Part shown: piece after piece, positions 19,906 to 30,072 of the stretch
Position numbering within the stretch: the stretch's first letter is position 1
How the letters are laid out: the number at the start of each line of letters is the position of its first letter
From: Bacillus sp. V5-8f
GTDB taxonomy: Bacteria > Bacillota > Bacilli > Bacillales > DSM-1321
DNA length: 64,000 nt
Direction of reading: 5' to 3'
NCBI RefSeq assembly: GCF_002863565.1
Contig: NZ_PGUW01000004.1
Coordinates: 310,001 to 374,000, forward strand
The notes under the pieces: model-generated
The model's database searches: none
Seen by the model: only the letters and a program-made list of their open reading frames with translations
Told to the model about the DNA's origin: nothing
Translations under genes and position numbers: made by a program

Positions 19906-20583
19906 ATGTATCTCATCTATTTGGCGATCGTTATTCTTATCCCGATCTATGCGCAAATGAGGGTTAGAAGCTCATATAAGAAATATTCGCAGGTACCCTC
20001 TTCATCACGAATGACCGGCGCCCAGGTGGCAAGGCAGATTCTTGACCAGAATGGCCTTTACCATGTTACTGTAGAAGAAACAGGCGGTGTTTTAAGCGAT
20101 CATTATGATCCGCGTTCTAAAACGGTCAGGCTGTCATCAGATAATTTCCACGGCCATTCCGTGGCAGGTACGGCAGTGGCAGCACATGAAGTGGGGCATG
20201 CCATTCAAGACCAACAGGATTACTCATTCCTTCGGATCCGCCATGCATTGGTGCCTGTTGCGAATATTGGGTCGAATTTATCATGGATTTTAATTTTGAT
20301 CGGTATTTTTGCCCAATTATCGGGCTTCCTATTAGCAGGAATTGTGTTTATGGCAGCTGCTGTGGTGTTTCAAATCGTTACTCTGCCCGTCGAATTCAAT
20401 GCTTCCTCAAGGGCGATGGATCAGGTCGTTTCCTTGGGCATTATCAGAAATGATGAAGAACGGGAAACGAAAAAAGTCCTCAACGCCGCCGCATTAACGT
20501 ATGTGGCAGCAGCCGCTGTCGCGGTATTAGAACTAGTCAGGCTGATCCTGATTTATACGGGAATGACTCGAAGCGAAGACTAA
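19906..20583 (+). CDS. YugP-type membrane zinc metallopeptidase
   Basis: A 225-residue membrane protein with the zinc-protease motif HEVGH at 94-98 and membrane segments at about 1-18, 120-160 and 200-220. This matches the YugP family (DUF2268-like membrane zinc peptidases), whose substrates are not known. Ribosome site AGGAGGAAG precedes ATG 19906. It ends at a strong terminator shared with the opposite gene. In B. subtilis yugP lies elsewhere, so this location is a local difference. Confidence 0.85.
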   Translation: MYLIYLAIVILIPIYAQMRVRSSYKKYSQVPSSSRMTGAQVARQILDQNGLYHVTVEETGGVLSDHYDPRSKTVRLSSDNFHGHSVAGTAVAAHEVGHAIQDQQDYSFLRIRHALVPVANIGSNLSWILILIGIFAQLSGFLLAGIVFMAAAVVFQIVTLPVEFNASSRAMDQVVSLGIIRNDEERETKKVLNAAALTYVAAAAVAVLELVRLILIYTGMTRSED

Positions 20584-20589
20584 TTTATG

Positions 20590-20631
20590 AAAAAAACCAA
20601 CTTTAGGCAACATGCCAAAGTTGGTTTTTTT
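20590..20631. terminator. Bidirectional terminator between the zinc protease and ypjC
   Basis: AAAAAACCAACTTT-GGCA pairs with TGCC-AAAGTTGGTTTTTT, with A and T tracts on both sides, so it can stop transcription of both convergent genes. Confidence 0.93.
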
Positions 20632-20643
20632 GTGCAAACGTTT

Positions 20644-21516
20644 CTACCGTTCGATTGGGTTTTTGTTTTCATCCAATGTAAATCCTTCTCCTAATACATC
20701 ATGGACAACACTGACGGAAACAAAGGCATGCGGGTCGACCGAAGTAATTACATTTTTTAGCCGTACAATTTCGTTTCTTCCAACAACACAATAGAGTACC
20801 TCTCGATCAGTCTTTGTAAACGAACCGTATCCTTTTAAAACCGTTACGCCCCGCTCCATCTCTTTCATGATCCTATCGGCGATATCCTTGTTTTTATCGG
20901 AGATGATCAGTGCACCCCTGGCTGTATATGCCCCTTCCTGCATAAAATCTATTACGCGTGCAGCGATGAAAACCGCTACCATTGTATACATTGCTTCGCG
21001 GTAATCGAGATATGTAATAATAGAAAGTGTGATAACTACCGCGTCAAATAAAAACATTGTCCTTCCCATACTCCATCCAAAAAAATGAAGCATAATCCTG
21101 GCAATTATATCGACTCCGCCTGTAGTTCCGCCGAAACGAAACGTGATCCCAAGCCCGATTCCTATGAAGGCTCCAGCAAACAATGCAGCTAGCATTAGAT
21201 CCTCGCCAAGGGGTATGTGAAATTGGTACCGTTCAAATATCCAAAGCCAGACTGACAAACTAACTGTACCTACAATGGTGTAGATAAAAGTTGTCCTTCC
21301 AAGAAACTTCCAACCTAGAAAAAAGATTGGGATATTCAGGACCAGGTTGGTTATGGATGGATTGATGCCGGCCAATTGATAGATAATCAACGTGAGTCCG
21401 GTAAATCCTCCTTCCGCAAGATTATTTTGAATATTGAAATGGATAAGGCCAAAACCGAATATAGCAGAGCCAAACAATATGAAAAGGATATTTTTAAGTT
21501 TTACTCCGGTGAACAT
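20644..21516 (-). CDS. ypjC: YitT family membrane protein YpjC
   Basis: A 290-residue protein with five or six membrane helices and a C-terminal cytoplasmic DUF2179 domain (about 215-280, with GVTVLKGYGSFTKTD and DPHAFVSVSVVHDV). Its function is unknown; the family is sometimes described as putative transporters. On the reverse strand, ATG 21516 has GGAGGT seven bases upstream, which decides the start; codons further upstream (ATG 21531, TTG 21549) lack a ribosome site. The length then equals the B. subtilis protein. The 294-bp gap to ypjD shows no other gene. Confidence 0.9.
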   Translation of the reverse strand: MFTGVKLKNILFILFGSAIFGFGLIHFNIQNNLAEGGFTGLTLIIYQLAGINPSITNLVLNIPIFFLGWKFLGRTTFIYTIVGTVSLSVWLWIFERYQFHIPLGEDLMLAALFAGAFIGIGLGITFRFGGTTGGVDIIARIMLHFFGWSMGRTMFLFDAVVITLSIITYLDYREAMYTMVAVFIAARVIDFMQEGAYTARGALIISDKNKDIADRIMKEMERGVTVLKGYGSFTKTDREVLYCVVGRNEIVRLKNVITSVDPHAFVSVSVVHDVLGEGFTLDENKNPIER

Positions 21517-21810
21517 ATTTTTTACCTCCATGATCCTATGTTTTTCCAAAACGGCACGTGACCATAATTATAAAGGAATATACATCCAGTCGCAATTAAG
21601 GCATCTGCGGCGAATATGTTGTCATATAACTAAGTTTTAGCTAACATTAATGAGGAATGGACTGGGCTTTAATGCTTTAATATGCTGTTTAGTATGCCAC
21701 AAAATGAATCGCCCACTAATTAGTAAACATAAAATACATAAAGGAAAATACTAAACGTCCAAATAAGAACAGCCAATCCAGCAGGCAAAAGCATTGAAAA
21801 GGGTGATATA

Positions 21811-22176
21811 ATGGGCAATAATAAGTCATTGCGTGAAATGCAGGCGGAAGTAGATGAGTACATCGGCCAGTTCAAGGAAGGCTATTTCAGCCCTCTGGCG
21901 ATGCTTGCACGGCTATCTGAAGAACTCGGGGAGCTCTCGCGCGAAGTAAACCATTTTTATGGAGAGAAACCAAAAAAAATGTCCGAAAAGGAAAATACGG
22001 TTGAGGAAGAACTCGCAGACATGCTTTTCGTGGTAATCTGTTTTGCAAACTCTTTAAATATTGATTTGCAAGAAGCACATGATGCGGTCATGCATAAATT
22101 CGAAACACGTGATAAAGACAGATGGACAAGAATTGGGGAAAAAGGAGAAGAGGTAAATGGAAATGGAAACAATTAA
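21811..22176 (+). CDS. ypjD: MazG-like nucleotide pyrophosphohydrolase
   Basis: A 121-residue single-domain all-alpha NTP pyrophosphohydrolase. The metal-binding acidic helices are visible as [10 protein letters not shown] and EEELADMLF. Such enzymes hydrolyse nucleoside triphosphates to monophosphates and are thought to remove unwanted nucleotides. It starts the long run ypjD to birA and overlaps the start of dapB by 20 bp, which suggests translational coupling. Confidence 0.92.
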   Translation: MGNNKSLREMQAEVDEYIGQFKEGYFSPLAMLARLSEELGELSREVNHFYGEKPKKMSEKENTVEEELADMLFVVICFANSLNIDLQEAHDAVMHKFETRDKDRWTRIGEKGEEVNGNGNN

Positions 22177-22963
22177 GATCATTATAGCTGGGCCGAGGGG
22201 GAGAATGGGCAGGGAAGCAGTTAAAATGGTCCAAGAAACAGAAGGATATCGGCTTGTAGCTGCCCTTGACAAAAAGCATGGTGGAATGAATATGAATGAT
22301 ATCGAAGGCTTTCACGGCATTGATGCACCAGTTTATTCCGACCCTGAAAAATGTTTCTCTGACGTTAAAGCTGATGTTTTAATCGATCTTACAACACCGG
22401 AAGTTGGTATGCTTCACGCCGAGACTGCGTTAACCCATGGAATCCGGCCGGTCGTTGGAACAACGGGTTTTACCAATGAAGACCTTGAGAGGTTAGACCG
22501 GTTGACAAAGGAAACAGGGCTGGGTTGTATCATTGCGCCTAATTTCGCAGTTGGGGCCATCCTTATGATGAAATTTTCCCAAATGGCAGCAAAATATTTT
22601 GCTGATGTTGAAATCATTGAGCTGCATCATGACCAAAAATTAGACGCACCTTCAGGAACAGCCGTTAAAACGGCGGAAATGATCAAAAGTGTAAGGCAAA
22701 GCAAGGAACAGGGGCATCCAAACGAGAAAGAAACGATTGAAGGAGCGCGCGGTGCCAATATTGATGGCATGCATGTACATAGCGTAAGGCTTCCAGGATT
22801 AATCGCCCACCAACAGGTGATGTTTGGGGCTGACGGGCAAATGCTTACTTTGAGGCATGATTCTTTTAACCGTGCCTCATTTATGTCCGGCGTAAAGCTT
22901 TCGGTGGATACAGTAGTAAAGCAGAATAGCCTTGTTTACGGTTTGGAAAATATCATCGAATAG
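22157..22963 (+). CDS. dapB: 4-hydroxy-tetrahydrodipicolinate reductase
   Basis: A 268-residue NAD(P)H enzyme of the lysine and diaminopimelate pathway, supplying both lysine and cell-wall DAP (and the dipicolinate branch in spores). The dinucleotide motif is [12 protein letters not shown] and the active-site block is [15 protein letters not shown]. It starts at ATG 22157 inside the end of ypjD after GAGAAGAGGT; ATG 22163 is possible. It is followed 14 bp later by mgsA. Confidence 0.97.
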   Translation: MEMETIKIIIAGPRGRMGREAVKMVQETEGYRLVAALDKKHGGMNMNDIEGFHGIDAPVYSDPEKCFSDVKADVLIDLTTPEVGMLHAETALTHGIRPVVGTTGFTNEDLERLDRLTKETGLGCIIAPNFAVGAILMMKFSQMAAKYFADVEIIELHHDQKLDAPSGTAVKTAEMIKSVRQSKEQGHPNEKETIEGARGANIDGMHVHSVRLPGLIAHQQVMFGADGQMLTLRHDSFNRASFMSGVKLSVDTVVKQNSLVYGLENIIE

Positions 22964-22977
22964 GAGGCGGATCACAG

Positions 22978-23397
22978 ATGAAAATTGCATTAATCGCTCA
23001 TGATAAGAAAAAAGAAGACTTAATTCGCTTTGTGACAGCCTATAAGGATATTTTCGCCCAACATGATTTATTTGCCACCGGTACCACAGGAAAGAGAATA
23101 ACAGAGGAAGTATCCCTTCCGGTACATAGATTCAACTCAGGACCGCTTGGAGGGGACCAGGAAATTGGAGCGTTGGTTGCAAGGAACGAAATGGATATGG
23201 TGATCTTTTTCCGCGATCCTTTGACTGCTCAGCCCCATGAACCGGACGTTACAGCTTTAATCAGACTTTCAGATGTTTATAATGTACCACTCGCTACAAA
23301 CATGGGAACTGCAGAAGTGCTCGTCCAAGGGTTGAAAAATGGTTATATGGCTTGGAGGAACATCGTAGAAAATGAAGGTGAGCCAAGTGGAAAATAA
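22978..23397 (+). CDS. mgsA: Methylglyoxal synthase
   Basis: A 139-residue enzyme converting dihydroxyacetone phosphate into methylglyoxal, an overflow branch of glycolysis. The family motifs [10 protein letters not shown] and [15 protein letters not shown], which hold the active-site aspartates and histidine, are intact. Bacillithiol, made by the next two genes, helps detoxify methylglyoxal, so the grouping has a plausible reason. Ribosome site AGGAGGCGG precedes ATG 22978. Confidence 0.97.
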   Translation: MKIALIAHDKKKEDLIRFVTAYKDIFAQHDLFATGTTGKRITEEVSLPVHRFNSGPLGGDQEIGALVARNEMDMVIFFRDPLTAQPHEPDVTALIRLSDVYNVPLATNMGTAEVLVQGLKNGYMAWRNIVENEGEPSGK

Positions 23398-24091
23398 AAT
23401 TGATATCCTTGCTTTCGGGGCCCATGCGGACGATGTGGAAATTGGCATGGGCGGCACAATTGCTAAATATGCTGCGATGGGTAAAAAAATACTAATATGC
23501 GACCTGACAAAAGCGGAGTTGTCTTCAAACGGTACGGTTGAAACGAGGATGGAGGAAGCCAAAAAGGCGGCCTCCATCCTCGGCGTAGAAAGAATTTCCC
23601 TTGATTTGCCTGACCGCGGATTGTATTTGACAGCAGAAGCCGTGGAAAAAATTGCAATGGCCATCAGGCAATACAAGCCGAAATTGCTGTTTGCCCCATA
23701 TTATGAAGACAGGCATCCCGATCACGGCAATTGCGCAAGGTTGGTCGAAGAAGCCGCCTTTTCTGCAGGAATCCGTAAATATATAGAACATACGGGAATA
23801 GAGGCCCATAAGGCTGAAAATTTGTATCTGTATATGATAAATGGTTTTCATAAGCCTGACTTTGTTGTTGATATTTCGGCTACAATGGGGAAAAAGCTGG
23901 ACAGCCTCCGTGCATACGAAAGCCAATTTCAAAAAAGTAAAACCGGAGTGATGACACCGTTGGTCAACGGGTACATAGAATCGGTTGAAGCAAGAGAACG
24001 GTTGTTTGGACAGGGAGCGGGAGTGGACTTTGCTGAGGGGTTTATTTCGAAAAAACCGATCCTGCTCTCTTATGATTTATTAGGAGAATAA
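23387..24091 (+). CDS. bshB1: Bacillithiol biosynthesis deacetylase BshB1
   Basis: A 234-residue zinc deacetylase of the LmbE/PIG-L family that removes acetyl from GlcNAc-malate, the second step of bacillithiol synthesis. The zinc site appears as GAHADDVE (H13, D16) and RHPDHG (H113). GTG 23387 is chosen because AAGGTGAG is spaced five or six bases before it and it gives the family N-terminus; ATG 23372 is in frame but without a ribosome site. The start overlaps the end of mgsA. Confidence 0.93.
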   Translation: MENKIDILAFGAHADDVEIGMGGTIAKYAAMGKKILICDLTKAELSSNGTVETRMEEAKKAASILGVERISLDLPDRGLYLTAEAVEKIAMAIRQYKPKLLFAPYYEDRHPDHGNCARLVEEAAFSAGIRKYIEHTGIEAHKAENLYLYMINGFHKPDFVVDISATMGKKLDSLRAYESQFQKSKTGVMTPLVNGYIESVEARERLFGQGAGVDFAEGFISKKPILLSYDLLGE

Positions 24092-24093
24092 TT

Positions 24094-25236
24094 ATGAAAC
24101 TAAAAATTGGAATTACCTGTTACCCGACCGTTGGTGGTTCAGGTGTAGTGGCTACCGAGCTCGGGAAGCTGCTTGCCGAGAAAGGCCATGAAATACACTT
24201 TATTTCTTCAAGCATCCCTTTCCGGCTAAACAAGATGTACCATAATATTTTTTATCACCAGGTGGAAGTCAACTCTTATTCAGTCTTCCAATACCCTCCC
24301 TATGATCTTGCACTCGCAAGCAAAATGGCCGAGGTTATTAAAAGGGAACAGCTGGATATCCTCCATGTTCATTACGCAATCCCGCACGCGGTGTGTGCCA
24401 TCTTAGCAAAACAAATGGCTGGCACTGACATCAAAATAGTGACCACCTTGCATGGTACAGATATAACAGTGTTAGGATATGACCCTTCTCTAAATGATTT
24501 AATTAAATTCGGAATTGAAAAATCGGATATCGTTACAGCGGTTTCCGACGCCCTCTCCATCCAAACAAGGGAGTTAATCGCCCCGGATAAGGACATTCGT
24601 ACTGTTTATAATTTTATTGATGAACGAGTCTATCAAAAAACGGATTCGCATCACTTGAAGGAAATGTACGGAATAAGCGAATCCGAAAAAGTATGTATTC
24701 ACGTGTCTAATTTTCGAGCTGTCAAACGGGTACAGGATGTTGTTCGAGCTTTTGCTTCCATTCAGGAACAAATACCATCTAAATTGCTTCTTGTTGGTGA
24801 TGGCCCTGAAATGACAGTCGTTTGCAGAATGGTCCAAGAACTTGGACTTGAAGAAAAAGTCCTTTTTCTTGGCAAGCAGGATAAATTGGAAGACCTGTAT
24901 TCCATCAGTGATTTAATGCTTTTGCTCTCCGAAAAAGAAAGCTTTGGCCTTGTTCTACTAGAAGCCATGGCTTGCGGTGTCCCTTGTATAGGTACTAATG
25001 TCGGAGGAATTCCGGAAGTCATTGACGATGGGAAAACCGGATATGTAATAGATTTGGGTGATACTAAGACTGTGGCCGAAAGGGCTGTGGGTTTGTTGGC
25101 TGATCCAGATTTGCATAGTCGTTTTTCAGAAGAGAGTGTTAAGAGGGTGAAGACCAAATTCCGGTCTGACATCATAACGGCCCAATATGAATCAATATAC
25201 CGGGAATTAGTGACTCAGAACGAAATCAATCAATAA
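24094..25236 (+). CDS. bshA: N-acetyl-alpha-D-glucosaminyl L-malate synthase BshA
   Basis: A 380-residue GT4 glycosyltransferase that joins UDP-GlcNAc and L-malate in the first step of bacillithiol synthesis. The N-terminal loop [15 protein letters not shown], the donor-site block VGDGPEM and the E-x7-E motif in [15 protein letters not shown] are present. It starts 2 bp after bshB1, so the two enzymes are co-made. The third enzyme, BshC, is not in the window. Confidence 0.96.
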   Translation: MKLKIGITCYPTVGGSGVVATELGKLLAEKGHEIHFISSSIPFRLNKMYHNIFYHQVEVNSYSVFQYPPYDLALASKMAEVIKREQLDILHVHYAIPHAVCAILAKQMAGTDIKIVTTLHGTDITVLGYDPSLNDLIKFGIEKSDIVTAVSDALSIQTRELIAPDKDIRTVYNFIDERVYQKTDSHHLKEMYGISESEKVCIHVSNFRAVKRVQDVVRAFASIQEQIPSKLLLVGDGPEMTVVCRMVQELGLEEKVLFLGKQDKLEDLYSISDLMLLLSEKESFGLVLLEAMACGVPCIGTNVGGIPEVIDDGKTGYVIDLGDTKTVAERAVGLLADPDLHSRFSEESVKRVKTKFRSDIITAQYESIYRELVTQNEINQ

Positions 25237-25250
25237 AGGAGATTCTCCTT

Positions 25251-26447
25251 ATGCACAAGATATTCCAGAAGGCTGTCCCCATTCTCGAGCAAATTGAAGA
25301 AGCAGGCTTTGAAGCATATTTTGTAGGTGGGTCGGTACGCGATTACATATTACAAAAAGAAATAAATGACGTTGATATTGCTTCCTCAGCAACACCGTAC
25401 GAAATTAAGAAGATATTTGCCAACACTGTCGATGTCGGGATTGAACATGGAACGGTGATAGTACTGCATGAAGGTGAAGGCTATGAAATCACGACGTTTC
25501 GGACGGAGGGCAACTACAGCGATTTCCGCCGTCCCGATACAGTGGAATTCATTCGCTCTCTGATGGAGGATCTTAAACGGCGGGACTTTACTATGAACGC
25601 AATGGCAATGGACAAGACTGGCCAAATTCAGGACCCTTTCCATGGAAAAAAAGCAATTGAAAGCAAAATGATTGTAACTGTAGGTAATCCTGATGAAAGA
25701 TTCAGGGAGGATGCGCTACGGATGATGCGGGCTATCCGCTTCGTGAGCCAGCTATCATTTGATGTGGAGGGACAAACTCTTCAGTCAATGAAACAAAACA
25801 GTTTTCTGCTGGAACAAATTGCTGTTGAACGATTATATATAGAGTTTAATAAACTACTAAAGGGCAATAACAGGAAGACAGCCTTTCTATTGCTGGTCCA
25901 AACCGGGCTATATAAGTATTTACCTGGTTTCACAAGTATTCAAGAGGCGCTGCAGATTGTTCGAACCATAAATACAGGACAACTGGATAATCCTGTAGAA
26001 TTTTGGGCTTTGTTACTGTCAATTGGGAAAATTGACGATACGGAAGCTTTTTTAAGGGTCTGGAAAATGCCTGTTAAAAACATAAGGGAAATAGGGCGTT
26101 TGTGCTTCCATGTTGAAAATAAAACAGACTTTATAGCGGATAAGAAAGCTCTTTTCAGTTCTGGGCTAAATGAGGCCGTTAAAGCCACTAAAATCCATGC
26201 CGTCATGAATCATAATCATGCAGAAGACGCAGCTAATAAGGTGAGGGAAGCCTATCGAAGGCTGCCGATTCATTCTATAAAAGAATTGGATGTAAATGGA
26301 AATGATCTTGTAAGCTGGTTCGGGAGACGTCCCGGTCCCTGGGTGAAGGAAGAAATGGAGCGGATTCTTTCAGCCATTCTCTGGGAAGATATAATCAATC
26401 GAAAAGAGGATATAAAGGAGTGGCTCAAACGTTGCAATCGGATGTAA
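25251..26447 (+). CDS. cca: CCA-adding tRNA nucleotidyltransferase
   Basis: A 398-residue class II CCA-adding enzyme that builds or repairs the 3' CCA end of tRNAs without a template. The nucleotidyltransferase motif GGSVRD is at 26-31 with catalytic carboxylates D40 and D42 (DVDIA), then RRDFTMNAMA and the EDALRMMRAIRF block. The length matches B. subtilis Cca. Its end overlaps birA by 16 bp. Confidence 0.96.
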   Translation: MHKIFQKAVPILEQIEEAGFEAYFVGGSVRDYILQKEINDVDIASSATPYEIKKIFANTVDVGIEHGTVIVLHEGEGYEITTFRTEGNYSDFRRPDTVEFIRSLMEDLKRRDFTMNAMAMDKTGQIQDPFHGKKAIESKMIVTVGNPDERFREDALRMMRAIRFVSQLSFDVEGQTLQSMKQNSFLLEQIAVERLYIEFNKLLKGNNRKTAFLLLVQTGLYKYLPGFTSIQEALQIVRTINTGQLDNPVEFWALLLSIGKIDDTEAFLRVWKMPVKNIREIGRLCFHVENKTDFIADKKALFSSGLNEAVKATKIHAVMNHNHAEDAANKVREAYRRLPIHSIKELDVNGNDLVSWFGRRPGPWVKEEMERILSAILWEDIINRKEDIKEWLKRCNRM

Positions 26448-27412
26448 GAACGAAGCTCATCGAAGCATTCTCAAAAGCGGACGGAAAATTTATTTCAGGG
26501 CAGGAAATTGCTGAATATATCGGCTGCTCACGGACAGCGGTGTGGAAACATATCGAAGATTTGCGAAGTGAGGGATACATATTGGAGGCAGTTCGCAAAA
26601 AAGGCTACAGGATCGTTAGCAAACCCGAAAAGGTAACAGCTAATGAGATACAGCTGGGACTCTCAACCGAGATTTTTGGAAAGAACGTCCATTATGAAGA
26701 AACAGTCGATTCCACACAAAAAATTGCACACCGTTTGGCAGGCAGCGGTGTTCCTGAAGGCACCCTAGTTGTCGCTGAAGAGCAGACGTTCGGTAAGGGG
26801 AGGCTTTCAAGAAGCTGGTACTCCCCAAAATATACAGGTATTTGGATGAGTCTAATTTTAAGACCTAATATTCCATTTCAACAGGCACCTCAGCTCACAT
26901 TGCTGGCAGCCGTTGCTGTGGTCCAGGGTATAGAGGAAGCTACGGAATTAATGCCGGGAATCAAGTGGCCGAATGATATCCTGATAAATGGCAAAAAAGT
27001 TACTGGAATTCTTACAGAGCTACAGGCCGAAGCTGACCGCATACATTCTGTAATCATCGGTATCGGGATTAATGTCAATCAAAAACCCGGGGATTTTCCT
27101 GAGGAACTACTGGAAAAAGCATCTTCATTATACATTGAATCAGGTCATCCAGTTTCACGCGCAAAGCTCATCCAACACATTTTGAAGAAAATGGAGAATT
27201 TGTATAAGCTCTATTTGGAACAAGGATTTGCACCAATCAAAGTGCTGTGGGAAAGCTATGCCGTAAGTCTTGGAAAGGAAATTAAGGCTTCTACCCTTAC
27301 CGAAACAATCATTGGCACTGCACTGGGAATTACAGATGAAGGCGTTCTCCTTGTTGAAGGCCAAGATGGGCAAATTCATCGTATATATTCTGCTGATATC
27401 GAAATCCCTTAG
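26432..27412 (+). CDS. birA: Biotin ligase and biotin operon repressor BirA
   Basis: A 326-residue bifunctional protein. Residues 22-45 form a helix-turn-helix (GQEIAEYIGCSRTAVWKHI), and the rest is the biotin-protein ligase with GKGRLSR at 121-127 (the biotinyl-AMP loop, usually GRGR) and KWPNDILING. It attaches biotin to acetyl-CoA carboxylase and represses biotin genes. TTG 26432 is chosen because it aligns with the B. subtilis start and AAAGGAG lies 11 bases before; GTG 26420 overlaps that site. Confidence 0.93.
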   Translation: MQSDVRTKLIEAFSKADGKFISGQEIAEYIGCSRTAVWKHIEDLRSEGYILEAVRKKGYRIVSKPEKVTANEIQLGLSTEIFGKNVHYEETVDSTQKIAHRLAGSGVPEGTLVVAEEQTFGKGRLSRSWYSPKYTGIWMSLILRPNIPFQQAPQLTLLAAVAVVQGIEEATELMPGIKWPNDILINGKKVTGILTELQAEADRIHSVIIGIGINVNQKPGDFPEELLEKASSLYIESGHPVSRAKLIQHILKKMENLYKLYLEQGFAPIKVLWESYAVSLGKEIKASTLTETIIGTALGITDEGVLLVEGQDGQIHRIYSADIEIP

Positions 27413-27451
27413 AAATACAGAGTTCATTACAAAAACATATAAGAATCTTTT

Positions 27452-27480
27452 AAAGCTGTCTATGATAGTGATAGCTTTTT
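27452..27480 (+). terminator. Terminator after birA
   Basis: AAAGCTGTC (27452-27460) pairs over nine positions with GATAGCTTT (27470-27478), then further T. It ends the ypjD-birA unit. Confidence 0.75.
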
Positions 27481-27491
27481 AAATTGGAACT

Positions 27492-27500
27492 TGTTATAAT
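27492..27500 (+). promoter_or_regulatory. Extended -10 promoter of panBCD
   Basis: TGTTATAAT, a perfect extended -10 element, lies just after the birA terminator. It would start a transcript near 27507, giving panB a leader of about 300 nucleotides. Confidence 0.55.
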
Positions 27501-27506
27501 TTCTTT

Positions 27507-27806
27507 GGGCAGTATCTTTGCGAACTGCACCTTTCATGTATTGATAATAGAATTTTCTGCCTTGATCCGGATATGCCGGACGGGGACGGAGGGATGAAAC
27601 TTCTGGATGTTAACAAGAGGCCGGCTTGGATAAGCAGTTTAAGGGAAAACCTGTTGTTACGGTATTTTGCAGCTTCACGCAAAATACCGTACAAGAGGGA
27701 ATCTTTCGCTGTGTTTTCCTTTAGTCAGCCTCTTTTTATATGCTTTGGAAGTGGTAAGGGCAGCAGCTTAACGCTGGTGTTTCATCTCCTCTATCACAAA
27801 AGGAGG
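27507..27806 (+). ncRNA. Long structured leader of panBCD, candidate pan-motif RNA
   Basis: About 300 nt without a gene lie between the promoter and panB. It holds a small hairpin TCCGG-loop-CCGGA near 27570-27584, a 13-bp perfect stem (27658-27670 with 27679-27691, loop of 8), and an AAGAGG/CCTCTT pairing at about 27693-27735 followed by a short T run. A conserved 'pan' RNA motif is known upstream of panB operons in Bacillaceae; the position fits, but I could not match its consensus from memory. One in-frame reading of this region is open for about 80 codons but has no ribosome site and looks non-coding. Confidence 0.45.
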
Positions 27807-27814
27807 ATACGAAA

Positions 27815-28651
27815 TTGAAACTCTCTGGACAATTCATAAAAATGAAGCAAAACAATGAAAAGATTGTCATGTTGACAGCTTATGATTTTCCGACCGCAAA
27901 GCTTGCCGAGCAATCGGATGTAGACATGATCCTCGTCGGTGACTCCCTCGGAATGGTCGTCCTGGGTTATGAATCTACGATACCGGTCACCGTAGACGAC
28001 ATGGTCCATCATTCGAAAGCTGTCAAACGCGGGGCCCGTGATACCTTTGTGGTAACGGACATGCCTTTCATGAGTTATCACCTTTCTATGGATGAAACCT
28101 TAAAAAATGCAGCTCGTATTATCCAGGAAGGACAAGCTGATGCAGTGAAGGTTGAGGGTGCAGACGAGGTTATCGAAAAGATTAAGGCTTTAACAAAAGC
28201 TGGTGTACCTGTAGTCGCCCATCTCGGTTTGACACCGCAATCTGTCGGCGTACTTGGTGGTTATAAAGTACAGGGAAAAGATGCTGAAGCTGCTGAAAAG
28301 CTCCTCGATGATGCCAAAAGGTGTGAAGAAGCCGGAGCAATCGCTTTAGTGCTTGAGTGTGTTCCCCACCAGGTTTCCGAAATGATAACGAGGGCGCTCG
28401 ATATTCCGACGATAGGGATTGGCGCTGGGCTTGCGACTGACGGTCAGGTTCTTGTTTTTCATGATGTCGTAAATTACGGAGTGGATCGTGTGCCTAAGTT
28501 TGTCAAGCAATACGGAGATGCAAACAGATTAATAGCGGCTGCCCTATCACAATATGTAAAAGAGGTAAAACAACAGGAATTTCCTGAGGACAAGCATAGC
28601 TTTTCCATGAAAGAAGAGGAAGTCTCTGCATTATACGGAGGAAAAGTATGA
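27815..28651 (+). CDS. panB: 3-methyl-2-oxobutanoate hydroxymethyltransferase
   Basis: A 278-residue enzyme that adds a hydroxymethyl group from methylene-THF to ketoisovalerate, the first committed step to pantothenate and CoA. Family blocks include [34 protein letters not shown] and [12 protein letters not shown]-class start codon TTG 27815 follows AAAAGGAGGA. It overlaps panC by 4 bp (ATGA). Confidence 0.97.
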   Translation: MKLSGQFIKMKQNNEKIVMLTAYDFPTAKLAEQSDVDMILVGDSLGMVVLGYESTIPVTVDDMVHHSKAVKRGARDTFVVTDMPFMSYHLSMDETLKNAARIIQEGQADAVKVEGADEVIEKIKALTKAGVPVVAHLGLTPQSVGVLGGYKVQGKDAEAAEKLLDDAKRCEEAGAIALVLECVPHQVSEMITRALDIPTIGIGAGLATDGQVLVFHDVVNYGVDRVPKFVKQYGDANRLIAAALSQYVKEVKQQEFPEDKHSFSMKEEEVSALYGGKV

Positions 28652-29496
28652 AGATCATCACAACCGTGCGTGAAATGCAAGAAGCGATCAGGACCGGGAA
28701 GAAGCTTGGCAAATCGATCGGTTATGTCGCGACGATGGGGTATCTTCACGATGGACATTTAAGTCTATTAAAACGTGCAAGGAAAGAAAACGATATTGTC
28801 GCCCTTAGCATATTCGTGAATCCTATCCAGTTCGGACCTAATGAGGATTTTGAAACGTATCCCCGAGATATGGACAGGGATGAAAAAGTAGCAAGAGAAG
28901 CAGGTGTGGATTATATTTTCTTCCCATCAGTCCAGGAAATGTACCACGATGAAGCTTCGATAAAAATTACCGTTCAAACTAGAGCAGACGTGTTATGCGG
29001 CAGGCAAAGGCCCGGCCATTTTGACGGAGTTGCAACAGTTCTGACAAAGCTATTCAATATTATCAATCCAGATAAGGCATACTTCGGCATGAAGGATGCC
29101 CAGCAAGTCGCTGTAGTAGATGGATTGATCCGTGATATGAATTTCGCTATTCAGCTCGTCCCTGTCCCAACTGTGCGGGAAGAAGATGGACTGGCGAAGA
29201 GTTCACGGAATGTGTACCTGCTGGAGGAGGAACGCAAGGAAGCTAAGGAACTATACCAGAGTCTGCTACTTGCCGAGCAAGCTATCATAAATGGCGAGGA
29301 CCGTCCGGAAGAGGTTATCCGGATGATGAAGGAACATATTGAAAACAATACAGGCGCTGAGATCGATTATATCGAAATCTATTCTTATCCTGAGCTTAAA
29401 CCTTTGAAAAGTTTGCAAGGGAAAATACTCATTGCGCTTGCAGTGAAGTTCACGAAAGCAAGATTAATAGATAATATTACGTTGACATTATCCTAA
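28648..29496 (+). CDS. panC: Pantothenate synthetase
   Basis: A 282-residue ligase that joins pantoate and beta-alanine through a pantoyl-adenylate. The nucleotide-binding motif [14 protein letters not shown] (the HIGH equivalent) and the KSSRNVYL loop are present, with [13 protein letters not shown]. Its ATG overlaps the panB stop. It is the middle gene of panBCD. Confidence 0.97.
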   Translation: MKIITTVREMQEAIRTGKKLGKSIGYVATMGYLHDGHLSLLKRARKENDIVALSIFVNPIQFGPNEDFETYPRDMDRDEKVAREAGVDYIFFPSVQEMYHDEASIKITVQTRADVLCGRQRPGHFDGVATVLTKLFNIINPDKAYFGMKDAQQVAVVDGLIRDMNFAIQLVPVPTVREEDGLAKSSRNVYLLEEERKEAKELYQSLLLAEQAIINGEDRPEEVIRMMKEHIENNTGAEIDYIEIYSYPELKPLKSLQGKILIALAVKFTKARLIDNITLTLS

Positions 29497-29512
29497 AAAA
29501 GGGGTGTTTTGA

Positions 29513-29896
29513 ATGTTCCGCACTATGATGAATGGAAAAATACATCGTGCCCGTGTAACGGAAGCAAACCTAAATTATGTGGGAAGCATAACGATTGATG
29601 AGAATATTTTGGACGCGGTCGGCATGCTCCCGAATGAAAAAGTAGCGATTGTGAACAACAATAATGGGGCAAGACTTGAGACTTATATAATACCGGGGGA
29701 AAGGGGTTCGGGTGTTGTTTGCCTGAACGGGGCAGCAGCACGTTTGGTACAGCCCGATGATATCGTTATTATCATTTCTTATGTGATCGTTCCGGAAGAA
29801 AAGGTTCTTGACCATAAGCCAAAGATTGCCATTATGGACGAAAATAATAAAATCGTTGAACTGATAGCCGAAGAGCCTGAAGCAACGATCTTATAA
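29513..29896 (+). CDS. panD: Aspartate 1-decarboxylase
   Basis: A 127-residue pyruvoyl enzyme making beta-alanine from aspartate. Self-cleavage is expected between G24 and S25 in [10 protein letters not shown], producing the pyruvoyl group on the large chain. The block [17 protein letters not shown] is typical. It lies 16 bp after panC and is closed by a terminator. Confidence 0.97.
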   Translation: MFRTMMNGKIHRARVTEANLNYVGSITIDENILDAVGMLPNEKVAIVNNNNGARLETYIIPGERGSGVVCLNGAAARLVQPDDIVIIISYVIVPEEKVLDHKPKIAIMDENNKIVELIAEEPEATIL

Positions 29897-29901
29897 CATG
29901 C

Positions 29902-29927
29902 ATCCCTCATTTTGAGGGATCTTTTTT
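29902..29927 (+). terminator. Terminator of panBCD
   Basis: ATCCCTCA pairs with TGAGGGAT around a short T loop, followed by CTTTTTT. Confidence 0.9.
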
Positions 29928-30072
29928 ATACATATCGAAACTTTCGGGGAAGGTAAGTGTAGCAATGCAATATTTAACCTTTCCTTTAAATTGAAATAAA
30001 TGATATGGTATAAAAAAAGAACAGCTTAACGATTTCAATTGTTTTAGGCAATTTTTAGAGGTGTACAAAAAC

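Noticed and set aside
27540-27600. Short resemblance to the 3' half of a TPP riboswitch (TGATCCGGATA, then GGAGGGATGAAA)
   Set aside because: The essential 5' half with CTGAGA is absent, spacing is wrong, and panB is not a thiamine gene.
27573-27818. 81-codon open frame in the panB leader
   Set aside because: No ribosome site, and its middle is the perfect 13-bp hairpin; composition does not look coding.
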